Assembly (NCBI GenBank): GCA_052315315.1
Contig: JBLSDE010000006.1
Location: 1-62,238, forward strand
Source of the DNA: Cuniculiplasma sp052315315
GTDB taxonomy: Archaea; Thermoplasmatota; Thermoplasmata; Thermoplasmatales; Thermoplasmataceae
Direction: 5' to 3'
DNA length: 62,238 bases
The notes under the pieces were generated by a model. The model saw only the letters and a program-made list of their open reading frames with translations, did not search any database and was not told the DNA's origin. The number at the start of each line of letters is the position of its first letter. The first letter of the stretch is position 1. Position numbers and translations under genes: made by a program. Below are positions 1 through 8,857 of the stretch, piece after piece.

Positions 1-260
1 AATCATATCTGATGAAATGGATATCATGGGCATACAGATCAAGGATGCCCGATATAATCAGGCTTGGAAAGACCCTAAAGAGACATCTCAAGGGCATCCT
101 TGAGGCCATAAAATCTGGAATAAATTCAGCTGTTGTTGAAGGATTGAACAACAAGATACGTACTGCATTCAAGCGTTCATATGGTTTCAAGGCACAGGAA
201 TACAGGGATACGATCATATATCTGGTGGCAGGAGGATTGAGGTTACCCCCAGAATGTTAA
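1..260 (+). mobile_element. ISL3-family transposase, C-terminal fragment cut by the window edge
   Basis: The reading frame is open to the left edge and ends at 260, so only about the last 85 codons are visible. The C-terminal signature with VEGLNNKIRTAFKRSYGF followed by a final GGLRLPPEC is what I recognise from DDE transposases of the ISL3 (IS204/IS1001/IS1165) group. This part carries the last acidic catalytic region: the E in VEGLNN is the usual third acidic residue. Whether the element is intact cannot be judged, because the DDE core and helix-turn-helix lie outside the window. No clear terminal inverted repeat could be paired without the other end. Confidence 0.8.
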
Positions 261-564
261 AGAGATCCTAAAATAATAATTATACGAATTTAATGTGTTT
301 ACAAGTAAGGATCCTCGGGCTTTTCTTATAATTATAATAATCCTATAAATTTACATTTTGACCTGTTTGCTTTATGTTCAAACTATCATACTAAACCTTT
401 GATACTGGCCATTTACTTTTTTGGTGTTATTTATATGATCTATTTTACTGACCAAAGTTGCCTATGCCAGGATTCATGTGGATAAATTGTTATGATCTGA
501 TATTAAAGGAGGTGGTGGTTTTGCTTTGGATAAATAGATATAAAATAATCAAGTTATGATCTAA
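261..564. other. Intergenic stretch; possible IS end and a tiny leader-like ORF
   Basis: About 300 AT-rich bases between the transposase and the first chromosomal gene. A strong Shine-Dalgarno-like AAAGGAGGTGG at 505-515 precedes a TTG-started frame of 12 codons (521-559) ending TGA five bases before the GTG of the next gene. No tRNA, CRISPR or larger ORF was seen. The right end of the ISL3 element should lie somewhere in 261-360 but I could not define it. Confidence 0.4.
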
Positions 565-1293
565 GTGATTAATTTAGGGATATTTTTAGCTGCAACCGGA
601 ATAATGCTACTTGAGATGTCTGAGGCTTCCGCCGTGGCCATGGCCCTATCGGCTGAATCAAAGAATATTCTTCCATTCTTAGCAACTATAATTGGAGTTT
701 TTACTATACTTGTTCCTGCCACCTTATTGGGTAGAGAGATTGAGATTTTACCAATTTTTTACATCAGACTAACCTCTGCCATTTTACTCCTTTATTTCGG
801 TCAGAGATTGATGAAAAGTGCTAAAAGATCCATGAAATTTCAGTATCTGAAAAATTTTCCAAAATCGCATAAGGAGGAGCTGGCAGAGAAGGGAATTAAT
901 ACCACAGCATTCCTTGTAGGTGCAACAGAGGCCTTTGAGGCAGCAATCGTTCTTGTCGCCCTTTATCCTCAAGGTTTTACATCAACAATTTATGGAGCTA
1001 TTCTTGGTGGGATCATAGTGATAATGGGCTCATTCATATTGAGACCAAAGATAAGGCAGATAAAACAGGCCATAATGAAAGTAACTGTTGCGTCTCTTTT
1101 GCTTACATTTTCCCTATTCTGGTTTATAGAATCAGTAAGATCTATTAATGATTTCTATTTAATACCTATATTCATTGGTTTCTTCGTTCTTGTCTATGAA
1201 TATTCAATATACGGATTGAAAGAGCTGGCCAAGGAGAAACTAAAAACCGAAAATCAAGAGAATCGCCGCAATCCCGATAACGGAAACGACTGA
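565..1293 (+). CDS. Polytopic membrane protein with two Glu-containing helices (Ftr1-like topology)
   Basis: A 242-residue integral membrane protein with about six or seven hydrophobic helices and a charged, Asn/Glu-rich C-terminal tail. Two helices carry similar acidic motifs: LLEMSEASAVAMAL near residues 15-28 and ATEAFEAAIVLVALYP near 119-134. The layout recalls a duplicated transporter such as Ftr1 iron permease or other cation carriers that use intramembrane glutamates, but the exact REGLE motif is absent. I therefore call it only a candidate cation transporter. The start is a GTG, and the strongest ribosome-binding sequence lies 50 bases upstream in front of a tiny ORF. The last 54 bases overlap the convergent gene that follows. 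Confidence 0.75.
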   Translation: MINLGIFLAATGIMLLEMSEASAVAMALSAESKNILPFLATIIGVFTILVPATLLGREIEILPIFYIRLTSAILLLYFGQRLMKSAKRSMKFQYLKNFPKSHKEELAEKGINTTAFLVGATEAFEAAIVLVALYPQGFTSTIYGAILGGIIVIMGSFILRPKIRQIKQAIMKVTVASLLLTFSLFWFIESVRSINDFYLIPIFIGFFVLVYEYSIYGLKELAKEKLKTENQENRRNPDNGND

Positions 1294-1725
1294 AAGAAGA
1301 GTTGCAACTCTGGGTCTTCCCGTGAGAATAGCCAGGAAAGCTCCAAGTATACCTATCACTATAAGTGGTGACATTGCAGCAGCTGAATAGCTTTTTTCAG
1401 CCCCGTATTGCGGAATATACTGTATAAAGTGAAAACTAAGATATGTAGATATGACTCCAATAGCAAGCATTGTAAGCGAAAAAATGACAAGGGGACTGAC
1501 CTCTCTTCTCTTTTCTTCCTTTCTTACCTTTAAATCCTCAAGTCTATCGGATTCGTTAACCTCACGAATTTCTTCAATATGCCTCCATGGAATGAACTTT
1601 TTATGATCTCTGTAGGCCACAATGATACCCATATCATCGTAACCTATGAGAGTGCATATGAGCTGTCCAGTGTTTCCCTCATACACTACCGTGACAGTCT
1701 GATTTAGAAAATTTTCAATTGCCAA
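1240..1725 (-). CDS. Membrane protein with an N-terminal Sm-like beta domain
   Basis: 161 residues, TTG start. Residues about 1-55 look like a small all-beta domain (VTVVYEG, LICTLIGYDDMGIIVAY, KFIPWRHIEEI), the strand pattern of an LSm/Hfq-like fold in which a GYDDMGIIV strand precedes a second motif. A short charged linker (about 56-78) follows, then three hydrophobic helices (about 78-100, 115-135, 140-160). The combination suggests a small membrane-tethered protein of unknown role. The fold assignment is by eye and weak. Its 3' end overlaps the convergent membrane-protein gene by 54 bases. Confidence 0.7.
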   Translation of the reverse strand: MAIENFLNQTVTVVYEGNTGQLICTLIGYDDMGIIVAYRDHKKFIPWRHIEEIREVNESDRLEDLKVRKEEKRREVSPLVIFSLTMLAIGVISTYLSFHFIQYIPQYGAEKSYSAAAMSPLIVIGILGAFLAILTGRPRVATLLSVVSVIGIAAILLIFGF

Positions 1726-1807
1726 TTAGAATGGGAAATCCTTCTGCGAATTAAAAGCTTTCTTAACTTGCGAGTGTGTTTTTTCAAAGTTCATTTGTCT
1801 GTCTAAT

Positions 1808-2809
1808 TTAAATTATCTTAATTGTGTTTCCATCGATCTGGAACGAATAATAATAAAGAATCCAGTCACTTATATTTCTTGCAATAGATTCGTTACCGAA
1901 CTCATTGCCCATCTCTATTCCCATTAGTGTGTGATTTGAAACGTTCTCACCAGATATATTTCCACCTTCCATAATGAATTTGGATATGTTAAGAGTTATA
2001 TTGGAATAACTTACTGGTGATGGATTTTCCAGAATAAATGAAACGGTAGGCCATGCATTGGCACTTCCATACCAGATTTCCCACGTGGAGTTAACTACAT
2101 GACCATTTATCTTACTCTCAATGCTGACTGTACCAACCTTATTGCCTATAGGTTGATTATCCTGATAGTACATCCATATCATCACTTCAAGATCATTGGA
2201 TGTTGGTTCGTGTCCTGAAGATGGATTCTCCTCAAGCCATAGATCATATGAAAAGTCTATGGGTATATTATTTGGATATATCCTGAGAAATGAGAAATTT
2301 GCCGTTGAACTAAAATTAAGGTCCTTGAACGTTGAAAAATTCATAGGAAAAACCAAATTAGTCGCTTGATTCGTTCCAAACATCTGATCTTCCAGGTTAT
2401 ATCCGTAAGCCACTTCTGGGTAACCTAGTATTGTATCATAATCTGATTGCACGGACGATAGAGATGAGTTTACATAAAGATATTGACCATTATATGTCAT
2501 ATTCGTTGAGCCGTTAGCACTTTTCAAATTCCATAAATCTGTACCTATTGCACCGTACTTAAGTGCAGTGTAATTATATGGATCCGATGATGTGCCAATC
2601 ACCTCAATCTTCTGTGGTTTCTGTACAGTTGTGTTGTTGTTTTTGTTATGAGTTGTGGTTGAATTTCCTGTATTATTCTGATGTGGAGGTTGAGAGATTG
2701 TTATAATCTTTTGGCCTGCAGAATGATCTATTCCAAATTGATAATAAAACAATGAAAAAACGAGAACGAAAATAATTATCACTACGAGAGCCTTCTTTAT
2801 GTTTTTCAT
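1808..2809 (-). CDS. Secreted, membrane-anchored glycoside hydrolase family 12 (endo-beta-glucanase type)
   Basis: 333 residues. Residues about 6-23 form an N-terminal membrane anchor or signal, 40-66 an Asn/Thr-rich linker, and 75-333 the catalytic domain. GH12 enzymes are beta-jelly-roll retaining endoglucanases or xyloglucanases. Visible family motifs are GYPEVAYG (129-136), DLEVMIWMYY with the likely nucleophile Glu208, QPIG (219-222), a WEIWYGSA strand (243-250), and GIEMGNEFG with the likely acid/base Glu303. The many N-x-S/T sites fit an exported, glycosylated surface protein. It lies just upstream of an ABC importer and near GH1 and a second GH12, which supports outside cleavage of beta-glucans. 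Substrate is inferred, not shown. Confidence 0.88.
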   Translation of the reverse strand: MKNIKKALVVIIIFVLVFSLFYYQFGIDHSAGQKIITISQPPHQNNTGNSTTTHNKNNNTTVQKPQKIEVIGTSSDPYNYTALKYGAIGTDLWNLKSANGSTNMTYNGQYLYVNSSLSSVQSDYDTILGYPEVAYGYNLEDQMFGTNQATNLVFPMNFSTFKDLNFSSTANFSFLRIYPNNIPIDFSYDLWLEENPSSGHEPTSNDLEVMIWMYYQDNQPIGNKVGTVSIESKINGHVVNSTWEIWYGSANAWPTVSFILENPSPVSYSNITLNISKFIMEGGNISGENVSNHTLMGIEMGNEFGNESIARNISDWILYYYSFQIDGNTIKII

Positions 2810-2885
2810 GATTCGTAAGTCTATTTAAACTATTCTTTATTAATATTTTTTAATATTTTATCTGGTAGTATTTATGTGCTTTTTC

Positions 2886-3278
2886 TTATTCTTCATCTGT
2901 CATCTCTCCATTTTTTGGCTCATCATCAGACAAATCAATCTGTTCAAGACCTAATTTTCTGTATATTTTGTCTGAGCTTATTATTTTCCCATTTGAGTGA
3001 ACAGCATGAAATGAGTCAAAAACTCCCACCCCCTGTGCAATAAGTTCTGCTGCTGCCTGGTACTCTCCATTTTTCTCATTACAGATTGCCATAACATCAA
3101 TCGCAATTCTCACTGGATCAAGTCCATATCTTTTGGCTAATAGCATAAGTTCAATGTAAGTTGTCTCAGAAGTGTAAATTCCTCCTTTCTCTTCTTTCAA
3201 AATTCTTTTTGCGTTTTTCTTTAGCCAATCTGTTGGTTTGAGCAGAGCTAAAAAGAAATCTGTGTCAGCGTAAGTCAT
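2886..3278 (-). CDS. vapC: PIN-domain toxin VapC
   Basis: 130 residues, the usual PIN-domain size. PIN proteins are Mg-dependent ribonucleases. Acidic active-site residues are visible: Asp in ADTDFF (residues 5-7), Glu in TTYIELMLL (about 43), Asp in GVFDSFHA (about 88), and the SSDK motif near 102. It follows and overlaps the antitoxin gene by 14 bases, the normal VapBC arrangement. The target RNA is unknown. The acidic C-terminal tail (DDEPKNGEMTDEE) is a few residues longer than needed for the fold. Confidence 0.9.
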   Translation of the reverse strand: MTYADTDFFLALLKPTDWLKKNAKRILKEEKGGIYTSETTYIELMLLAKRYGLDPVRIAIDVMAICNEKNGEYQAAAELIAQGVGVFDSFHAVHSNGKIISSDKIYRKLGLEQIDLSDDEPKNGEMTDEE

Positions 3279-3501
3279 TATATGCCTCTTCTAGAATTTC
3301 TTTTCTCAGATCTTTCAGAGTCTTATCTGGGATACTTTTTCCTAGTTCTTCTAGGTCTTCTATTGGATTAACAGGCAGACTTGTAAGGATTAGCTTATCA
3401 CCAAGTCTAGTTATAATAAATCTCGGTCCTAGATTATGTTTAAGACCTTTCGGAATATGAATCCTTCCACCTTTATCCATTTTAACTATGGCCGTTTCCA
3501 T
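3265..3501 (-). CDS. vapB: AbrB/SpoVT-type antitoxin VapB
   Basis: 78 residues. The N-terminal 45 residues form a swapped-hairpin AbrB DNA-binding domain (VKMDKGGRIHIPKGL, then FIITRLGDKLILTSL). The C-terminal helical part (EDLEELGKSI, LRKEILEEAYNDLR) would wrap the toxin. It is the first gene of the pair, with a TATA-like stretch about 25 bases upstream that suggests a leaderless mRNA. Antitoxins of this class usually autorepress together with the toxin. The pair interrupts the putative glucan island between the secreted GH12 and the ABC operon. Confidence 0.88.
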   Translation of the reverse strand: METAIVKMDKGGRIHIPKGLKHNLGPRFIITRLGDKLILTSLPVNPIEDLEELGKSIPDKTLKDLRKEILEEAYNDLR

Positions 3502-4161
3502 TATTTACATAGTGAGGATAAATACTTAAAAATTTCCATTAATTGGACAATCATGGGTTAAAATTGATATTTTCCCATTTATTGTTCTTAGTCTCTTAAA
3601 AGTAGAAAAGTCTTTGATAGCTGGATGGAATCTAAGGAGATGTGACTGCCTAGAGCTAGTCATTCTCTTCATTCTAATTTTTACGGATTATCGTATAGCG
3701 CTTCCATAATAAACTTAGAATTATTTATCCTAAGTTTCTGGAGGCCATAACAAGATCGAGAACGACAATTCAGATAATGAGCACCATGTCGGTTAAACTT
3801 TTTTCATAGAAGGACGCCATGCATTAAGTTGCCACTCCCATAATATGAAAGCGATAATTACTGAATTTTAAGAAAAATAATATACAACCTTGATTGAGAT
3901 TTCTGGAACAAGAACTTTTTGCCGTCGTCATTTGTAGAAGTTAAAATTTTTTGAGATTCTATTTTTCGCAAAATAGTAGTGGGATGGCATTGGAACTTAG
4001 TTAAAAATCAATTAGTAATAAATGGAATATCATGGGGATTAAAGAAAAATCGGTCTCGGCAGAGAATTATTAGCAAAGATTTTTAAAATATAAGTAGTAG
4101 TATTTATCTTATATCTTTAAGAATGAATCTACATTATACTACCTCATAAGATTATTATCAA
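3502..4161. other. 660-base gap without a gene; one hairpin
   Basis: No ORF with protein-like composition was seen on either strand. The one clear structure is an inverted repeat with 8-base arms, AAACTTAG (3711-3718) and CTAAGTTT (3730-3737), with an 11-base loop. The region may be decayed sequence or a long regulatory upstream region for the ABC operon. Confidence 0.4.
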
Positions 4162-4193
4162 TTTATAAATAGAGACTTTTCTATTTGGACAAC
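4162..4193 (+). promoter_or_regulatory. TATA box of the ABC importer operon, leaderless start
   Basis: TTTATAAATA at 4162-4171 is centred about 27 bases before the ATG at 4194. That is archaeal TATA-to-start spacing, so transcription probably begins at or next to the ATG. This favours 4194 over the in-frame TTG at 4185. Confidence 0.65.
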
Positions 4194-6110
4194 ATGAAAA
4201 TGACGAAGTTTATCATATTAATAATATCTCTCGTAATGATAGCGTCAGTTTTTTATGGCGCGATTGGATCTGTATGGGAGAACGACAACAGCTCGCATCC
4301 GTTCGTCACAGAAAATTTAAATCCTTATACAAACAGTTCTACATCCAGCAACTCATCAACTATAAGTATGGGCTTGCTTCTTAGTGACTATTCGTGGCCT
4401 ACCCTCAATCCTTTTACAACCACCTATTCGGCCTCTGGATTAAATTATCTATTCTATACACCACTAGTCACGGTAAATTATCCACCCGATTCTGGTATTA
4501 AACCCGCTTTACTCCAAAGCTGGTCCTCGAATCCGTCTTACACTGTATGGAATCTTACCTTAAGACCTAATCTTAAGTGGGACAACGGTCAGCCACTGAA
4601 TTCCACTGATCTTGCATTCTCTATGGATGAATACAATAACACTGCTACAGACACTGCAAATTACCTGGGAGCGCCTTTGGTACACAATGCCACAATTATA
4701 AATGCAACCACAATACAGCTTGATTTTACAAGGCCTATTCCAAATCTTATGGATGAACTTGCGGGTGGTGAAATTGACGTTGTTTATGCCCCATCCTTTG
4801 AACATGTGAAGGACTCTGACTTTGTAAATTTCACAAATGAAAGAAATATTGTTCTTGATGCTCCCTACGTTATAACTAATTATACTCCAGGGCAGAATCC
4901 ACTCATATTAACCAGGAATCCGTACTACTATCAGGGAACTCCATATTATAAGTATCTTAAAATCGTACTCTTTGATTCCACAACGGCAGAAATATCTGCT
5001 CTTTCAGCTGGTGAAATTCAAGTAGCCTGGGATGGTGGTTCATATACAAGCGCTCGTGCTTTCCAGGTTCCTGGATACACACTCCACACACTGATACCAT
5101 CTGGTGAAGAGGTTATAAATCTCAATTTCATGCAATATCCACTAAATATGACACCTGTCAGGCAGGCTCTGGCCTATGCTGTTAACAGGCAGTTACTAGC
5201 ACAGGATGGATACGGAAACCAAAATTACACCCTATTAAATTACGCAACTCTGGATAATGCATATGATAATATCCTTGGACTCACCCCAAACGAGATCCCT
5301 AATTATACTCAGAGCCTTTCAGAAGTGAATTCCCTGATGACTTCAGCTGGGTTCACCAAGGTAAATGGCTACTGGCAAAATTCCACAGGATCAACGGTTT
5401 CCATAAAGGTAATTTATCCAAACTATGAGACAGGATCCACAAATATTGCGGTTGAACTTTCTACCGAATGGAACGCCGCCGGATTCAAAGTGGAACTGGA
5501 GCCTCTCACATCTACAGATTTTACCAGTACTATTGCATCAGCTAACCAGCCAACCTACGGTGCAGCAGTATGGGATGGATATGGATTCGCCATACCATTG
5601 AACTCCTTCATTACTAACGTATACACATTCTTCTACGGATACCTGACTCCAGCCTTTGATAAAGCACTCAACACAAGTGCTGCTGCCCTTTACGGAACCC
5701 ATCAGGTTAAAAATGGAAGTCTTGCAGATGTAATAGAGGACTATATAAACGCATCAGCAGCTCCCTTCGATACCCCGCACAGCAACTACTGGAACAGACA
5801 ATTAGCAATGAACTTTGCAAAGCAGGTTCCAATGATTCCACTATACTATACCTATAACTTTGAGGAAACAAGCAATTCAGTCTACTGGGGAAACCAGACA
5901 AATCATACAGGGATATATGACACTCAATCTCTGACAATGCCTCAATTCTGGGATGGAACGTTGATGGTTATTCATCCGATAACAACCAAATCAGGGGTTT
6001 CCTTGACAGATATATATGCAATCGTGGCAGTGATAGTTATTGTAGCCGCAGCAGCCTCATTTGTATTTTACAGCAGAACAAAAAAGAAAAAGAGTGAGAG
6101 GGAGGAATAA
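4194..6110 (+). CDS. ABC transporter substrate-binding protein, family 5 (Opp/Dpp/Cbt type), membrane-anchored
   Basis: About 638 residues. An N-terminal signal helix is followed by a Ser/Thr/Asn-rich linker. The extracellular SBP family 5 domain has the typical L..W..NPSYTVWNLTLRPNLKW.NG segment, VRQALAYAVNR near the middle and IPLYYTYNFE near the end. A C-terminal membrane helix and a Lys/Glu tail close the protein, the usual archaeal anchor. Family 5 proteins bind peptides, but archaeal and Thermotoga members also bind cello-oligosaccharides (Pyrococcus CbtA is the known case). Its place between a secreted GH12 and a GH1/GH12 block makes an oligosaccharide ligand my first guess and peptides the alternative. 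First gene of a five-gene operon. Confidence 0.92.
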   Translation: MKMTKFIILIISLVMIASVFYGAIGSVWENDNSSHPFVTENLNPYTNSSTSSNSSTISMGLLLSDYSWPTLNPFTTTYSASGLNYLFYTPLVTVNYPPDSGIKPALLQSWSSNPSYTVWNLTLRPNLKWDNGQPLNSTDLAFSMDEYNNTATDTANYLGAPLVHNATIINATTIQLDFTRPIPNLMDELAGGEIDVVYAPSFEHVKDSDFVNFTNERNIVLDAPYVITNYTPGQNPLILTRNPYYYQGTPYYKYLKIVLFDSTTAEISALSAGEIQVAWDGGSYTSARAFQVPGYTLHTLIPSGEEVINLNFMQYPLNMTPVRQALAYAVNRQLLAQDGYGNQNYTLLNYATLDNAYDNILGLTPNEIPNYTQSLSEVNSLMTSAGFTKVNGYWQNSTGSTVSIKVIYPNYETGSTNIAVELSTEWNAAGFKVELEPLTSTDFTSTIASANQPTYGAAVWDGYGFAIPLNSFITNVYTFFYGYLTPAFDKALNTSAAALYGTHQVKNGSLADVIEDYINASAAPFDTPHSNYWNRQLAMNFAKQVPMIPLYYTYNFEETSNSVYWGNQTNHTGIYDTQSLTMPQFWDGTLMVIHPITTKSGVSLTDIYAIVAVIVIVAAAASFVFYSRTKKKKSEREE

Positions 6111-6165
6111 ATAGACTAATTTATTCCCTACCATTTCATTTATAAATTAAAGAGGTAAGAGTTGA

Positions 6166-7164
6166 TTGTCTAGTTTAAGAGAGAGATATAGCGCAAGATA
6201 CGTCCTTAAGAGATTGATCGGTACGATTATTGTGTATTTTGCCGCTGTTCTTTTAATTTTTATAATTCCTCACCTTATGCCTGGAAATATTGCCTATGAA
6301 TTTGTTTCAAGATTAATTGCAGAAAATCCACGTATTTCCTATGCAAAGGCCTTACAGGAAGTCGAGAAGGAGTATGGTCTAAATTTACCTCTGTGGGATC
6401 AATTTCTAATATACTTTAAAAATGTTGTACTCACATTCCCTCCTAACTTCGGTTATTCCTTTGAATATCTGAATGATAGTGCAATAGTGATAGTACTAAG
6501 AGCTCTTCCCTTTACGCTTCTTTTAATATTTGCATCTCAGCTTATTGCCTGGGGAATTTCCATATTTATCGGCGTGGAACTTGCCATGAGGAAGAACAAA
6601 AAATCAGACAAGGCATCTGTACCAGTCCTTTACTTCCTCTATAGTATACCCATATTTTGGCTTGCAATGATAATGATTCTTGTATTTGCCCTTGATCTTC
6701 ATCTTTTTCCAGCCATAGTTCCATTTTCCTACGGTTCTCCCATTGGGACCATCATGTACGGAATGGCACTCCCCATACTGATTGTGGTGATCTCAACTAT
6801 TCCAAATCATACTTTAATAATTAGAAGCGCAACAATCGATTTTTTGTACAGCGACTTTGTTGTAGCACTAAAGGCCGAGGGACTTAAAGATTCCACATTC
6901 AGACTGAAGCTGATGAGAAATGCTCTGCTTCCTTCAATAACACAATTCTTTATGCAGTTTGGTTATCTGATTGGAGGGATTTTCATAATAGAATCCCTAT
7001 TCTCCTTACCTGGAATGGGGACCGTAATAATTACAGCAGCCCTTCAATATGACTACCCCGTGCTTGAAGCTGGCTTGTTTGTGACATCTGTTGTAATGAT
7101 TTTGTCAAATCTTGCAGCAGATCTTCTGTATCCAATTCTTGATCCGAGAGTTTCCTATATGTAA
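6166..7164 (+). CDS. ABC transporter permease, DppB type
   Basis: 332 residues, TTG start chosen because AGAGGTAAG lies about seven bases upstream. This is a binding-protein-dependent permease of the DppB/OppB family: an N-terminal helix, a periplasm-facing loop with LPLWDQFLIYFKNV, then five helices. The EAA coupling motif (VALKAEGLKDSTFRLKLMRNA region, about 225-245) contacts the ATPases. FSLPGMGTVIITA near the C-terminus is typical of the family. It forms the translocation pore with the next protein. Confidence 0.93.
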   Translation: MSSLRERYSARYVLKRLIGTIIVYFAAVLLIFIIPHLMPGNIAYEFVSRLIAENPRISYAKALQEVEKEYGLNLPLWDQFLIYFKNVVLTFPPNFGYSFEYLNDSAIVIVLRALPFTLLLIFASQLIAWGISIFIGVELAMRKNKKSDKASVPVLYFLYSIPIFWLAMIMILVFALDLHLFPAIVPFSYGSPIGTIMYGMALPILIVVISTIPNHTLIIRSATIDFLYSDFVVALKAEGLKDSTFRLKLMRNALLPSITQFFMQFGYLIGGIFIIESLFSLPGMGTVIITAALQYDYPVLEAGLFVTSVVMILSNLAADLLYPILDPRVSYM

Positions 7165-7175
7165 GGTGATTTTAG

Positions 7176-8057
7176 ATGAGTGAGAATTACTTAAAAGAAC
7201 ACGTAGTAAAACAGATGAAATCCCTTAGTAAGAAGAATGGTATAATCTGGATTCTATTGCATGACGGTTTTTTCAAAATAGGTTTTGCTATTTTAGCTTT
7301 CTTTGTCATAGTTGCGATTATATCTTTCTTTTATCTTCCCTATAATCCTGTAGCTACAACTGGACCTCTATGGTCTCCACCATCCTTGTCACATCCCTTT
7401 GGTACCACAGCGGATGGCCAGGATCTATTTAGCCAGTGGATGTACGGAAGTCAGCCTACACTCTTTGTGGCCTTCTTTTCGGCATTCATTGCAGCCATAT
7501 TTGGAGTGGTAATTGGAATTTCAGCTGCTTATTTTAGAAGGGCAGACGAACCCCTCATGAGACTTGCGGATGTCTTCTTAATATTACCTGTTCTTCCTCT
7601 GCTTATTGTTATAGCAACCTTTGTTAGACCGACCAATTTTTCTGCTTCGGTCATAATTGGACTTCTCTCATGGCCATGGATGGCCAGAACCGTAAGGTCC
7701 GCGTCTCTGTCCGTAAAACAGTCTCCTTACATAGAGGTGGCAATAATGAGCGGAACTCCAAATCGTAATATTGTTAAGGATATATTTTTCCACACTCTTC
7801 CACTAGTTATTGCGAACAGCATTTTTTCAGCTACCGGTGGGATTCTATTTCTGGCATACATGGATTACCTCGGAGTTGGCCCCATAACAAGCTATGCGTG
7901 GGGTACGACTCTCTTTTTTGCTCAAACTGCTAATGCACTATTTGTTGGTGCATGGTGGTGGATCGTCCCATCTGGCTTGAGCATAGGAATTCTAGCAATG
8001 GGACTTTCCCTTATGGGATACAGTCTGGAGAATGCATACAGAGGTGTCTCAAAATGA
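7176..8057 (+). CDS. ABC transporter permease, DppC type
   Basis: 293 residues, ATG preceded by AAGGTGA. Family marks are an N-terminal cytoplasmic segment, a first helix, HPFGTTADGQDLFSQWMYG (the DppC-type LGTDxxGRD motif), and later helices with the EAA loop (EVAIMSGTPNRNIVKDIFFHTLP). It pairs with the DppB-type permease 11 bases upstream. Its TGA overlaps the ATG of the ATPase gene (ATGA), which implies coupled translation. Confidence 0.93.
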   Translation: MSENYLKEHVVKQMKSLSKKNGIIWILLHDGFFKIGFAILAFFVIVAIISFFYLPYNPVATTGPLWSPPSLSHPFGTTADGQDLFSQWMYGSQPTLFVAFFSAFIAAIFGVVIGISAAYFRRADEPLMRLADVFLILPVLPLLIVIATFVRPTNFSASVIIGLLSWPWMARTVRSASLSVKQSPYIEVAIMSGTPNRNIVKDIFFHTLPLVIANSIFSATGGILFLAYMDYLGVGPITSYAWGTTLFFAQTANALFVGAWWWIVPSGLSIGILAMGLSLMGYSLENAYRGVSK

Positions 8058-8857
8058 TTTCTGAGTCTGTTGGAACCCCTCTCATAAGGGCAAAGGACCT
8101 CTCGATCATTTATACCTCCTACGGGGAAAAGAAGAGAGCAGTGGATAATATATCCTTCGAACTAAGGAAGGGAGAGATACTTGGAATAGTTGGGGAGAGT
8201 GGTGCAGGCAAAAGCACCATTGCAAAGGCCATAATGGGACTCATAGAACCTCCGTCCTATGCAACGGGGGAAATAATTTATAACGGAAAGAACCTGATAG
8301 GAATGAAAAACTACAAAATTAATAAAATAAGATGGAACAAAATTACCATGATATTTCAGGCATCTATGAATTCCTTAAATCCAGTTCAAACCGTTGAGAG
8401 CAACTTCATATCCATAATGAAAGACAAAATGGGAATATATGACAGATCCCAGTGGGATAGAATTATGGAAGATATGCTGGCATCCGTGAGTTTACCTTTA
8501 GATGTGAAAAAGAAATTCCCTCATCAATTAAGTGGAGGGATGAGGCAGAGGATACTCATTTCCATGGCAATGATCACAAATCCGGAAATTGTCATAGCAG
8601 ATGAACCAACAACTGCCCTGGACGTTATTACAGAATTTTATGTGCTTTCAGTATTGAAGGAAAAGATAAGAAGCTCTGGAGCCTCAATGATATTCATCAC
8701 ACACGATCTTCCTGCCATTGTTTTTATGGCAAACAGGCTGGCAGTTATGAGGGATGGTAAAATCATCGAAATTGGAAATGTTTCCCGAATTCTTTCCAAT
8801 CCAGAAAATGAATATACTAAAAAGCTCGTGAATTCCTTTTACGAGGTGGAAACCTGA
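8054..8857 (+). CDS. ABC transporter ATPase, DppD type
   Basis: 267 residues from the ATG at 8054. A longer in-frame start exists inside dppC, but the ATGA overlap and the conserved start of the domain (LIRAKDLSIIY) favour 8054. Walker A is GESGAGKST, the signature LSGGMRQR, Walker B VIADEPTTALD, and the H-loop THD. The short C-terminus lacks the long Cys-containing oligopeptide extension, which the partner ATPase carries instead. It powers import with the next gene product. Confidence 0.93.
   Translation: MISESVGTPLIRAKDLSIIYTSYGEKKRAVDNISFELRKGEILGIVGESGAGKSTIAKAIMGLIEPPSYATGEIIYNGKNLIGMKNYKINKIRWNKITMIFQASMNSLNPVQTVESNFISIMKDKMGIYDRSQWDRIMEDMLASVSLPLDVKKKFPHQLSGGMRQRILISMAMITNPEIVIADEPTTALDVITEFYVLSVLKEKIRSSGASMIFITHDLPAIVFMANRLAVMRDGKIIEIGNVSRILSNPENEYTKKLVNSFYEVET

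Noticed and set aside
3711..3737. Hairpin as a terminator or small RNA
   Set aside because: Single 8-base stem with AT-rich arms in a long AT-rich gap and no T run after it; could arise by chance.
7952..8053. Upstream extension of the DppD-type ATPase
   Set aside because: It lies inside the permease gene; the ATGA overlap at 8054 gives a start that matches the family N-terminus.
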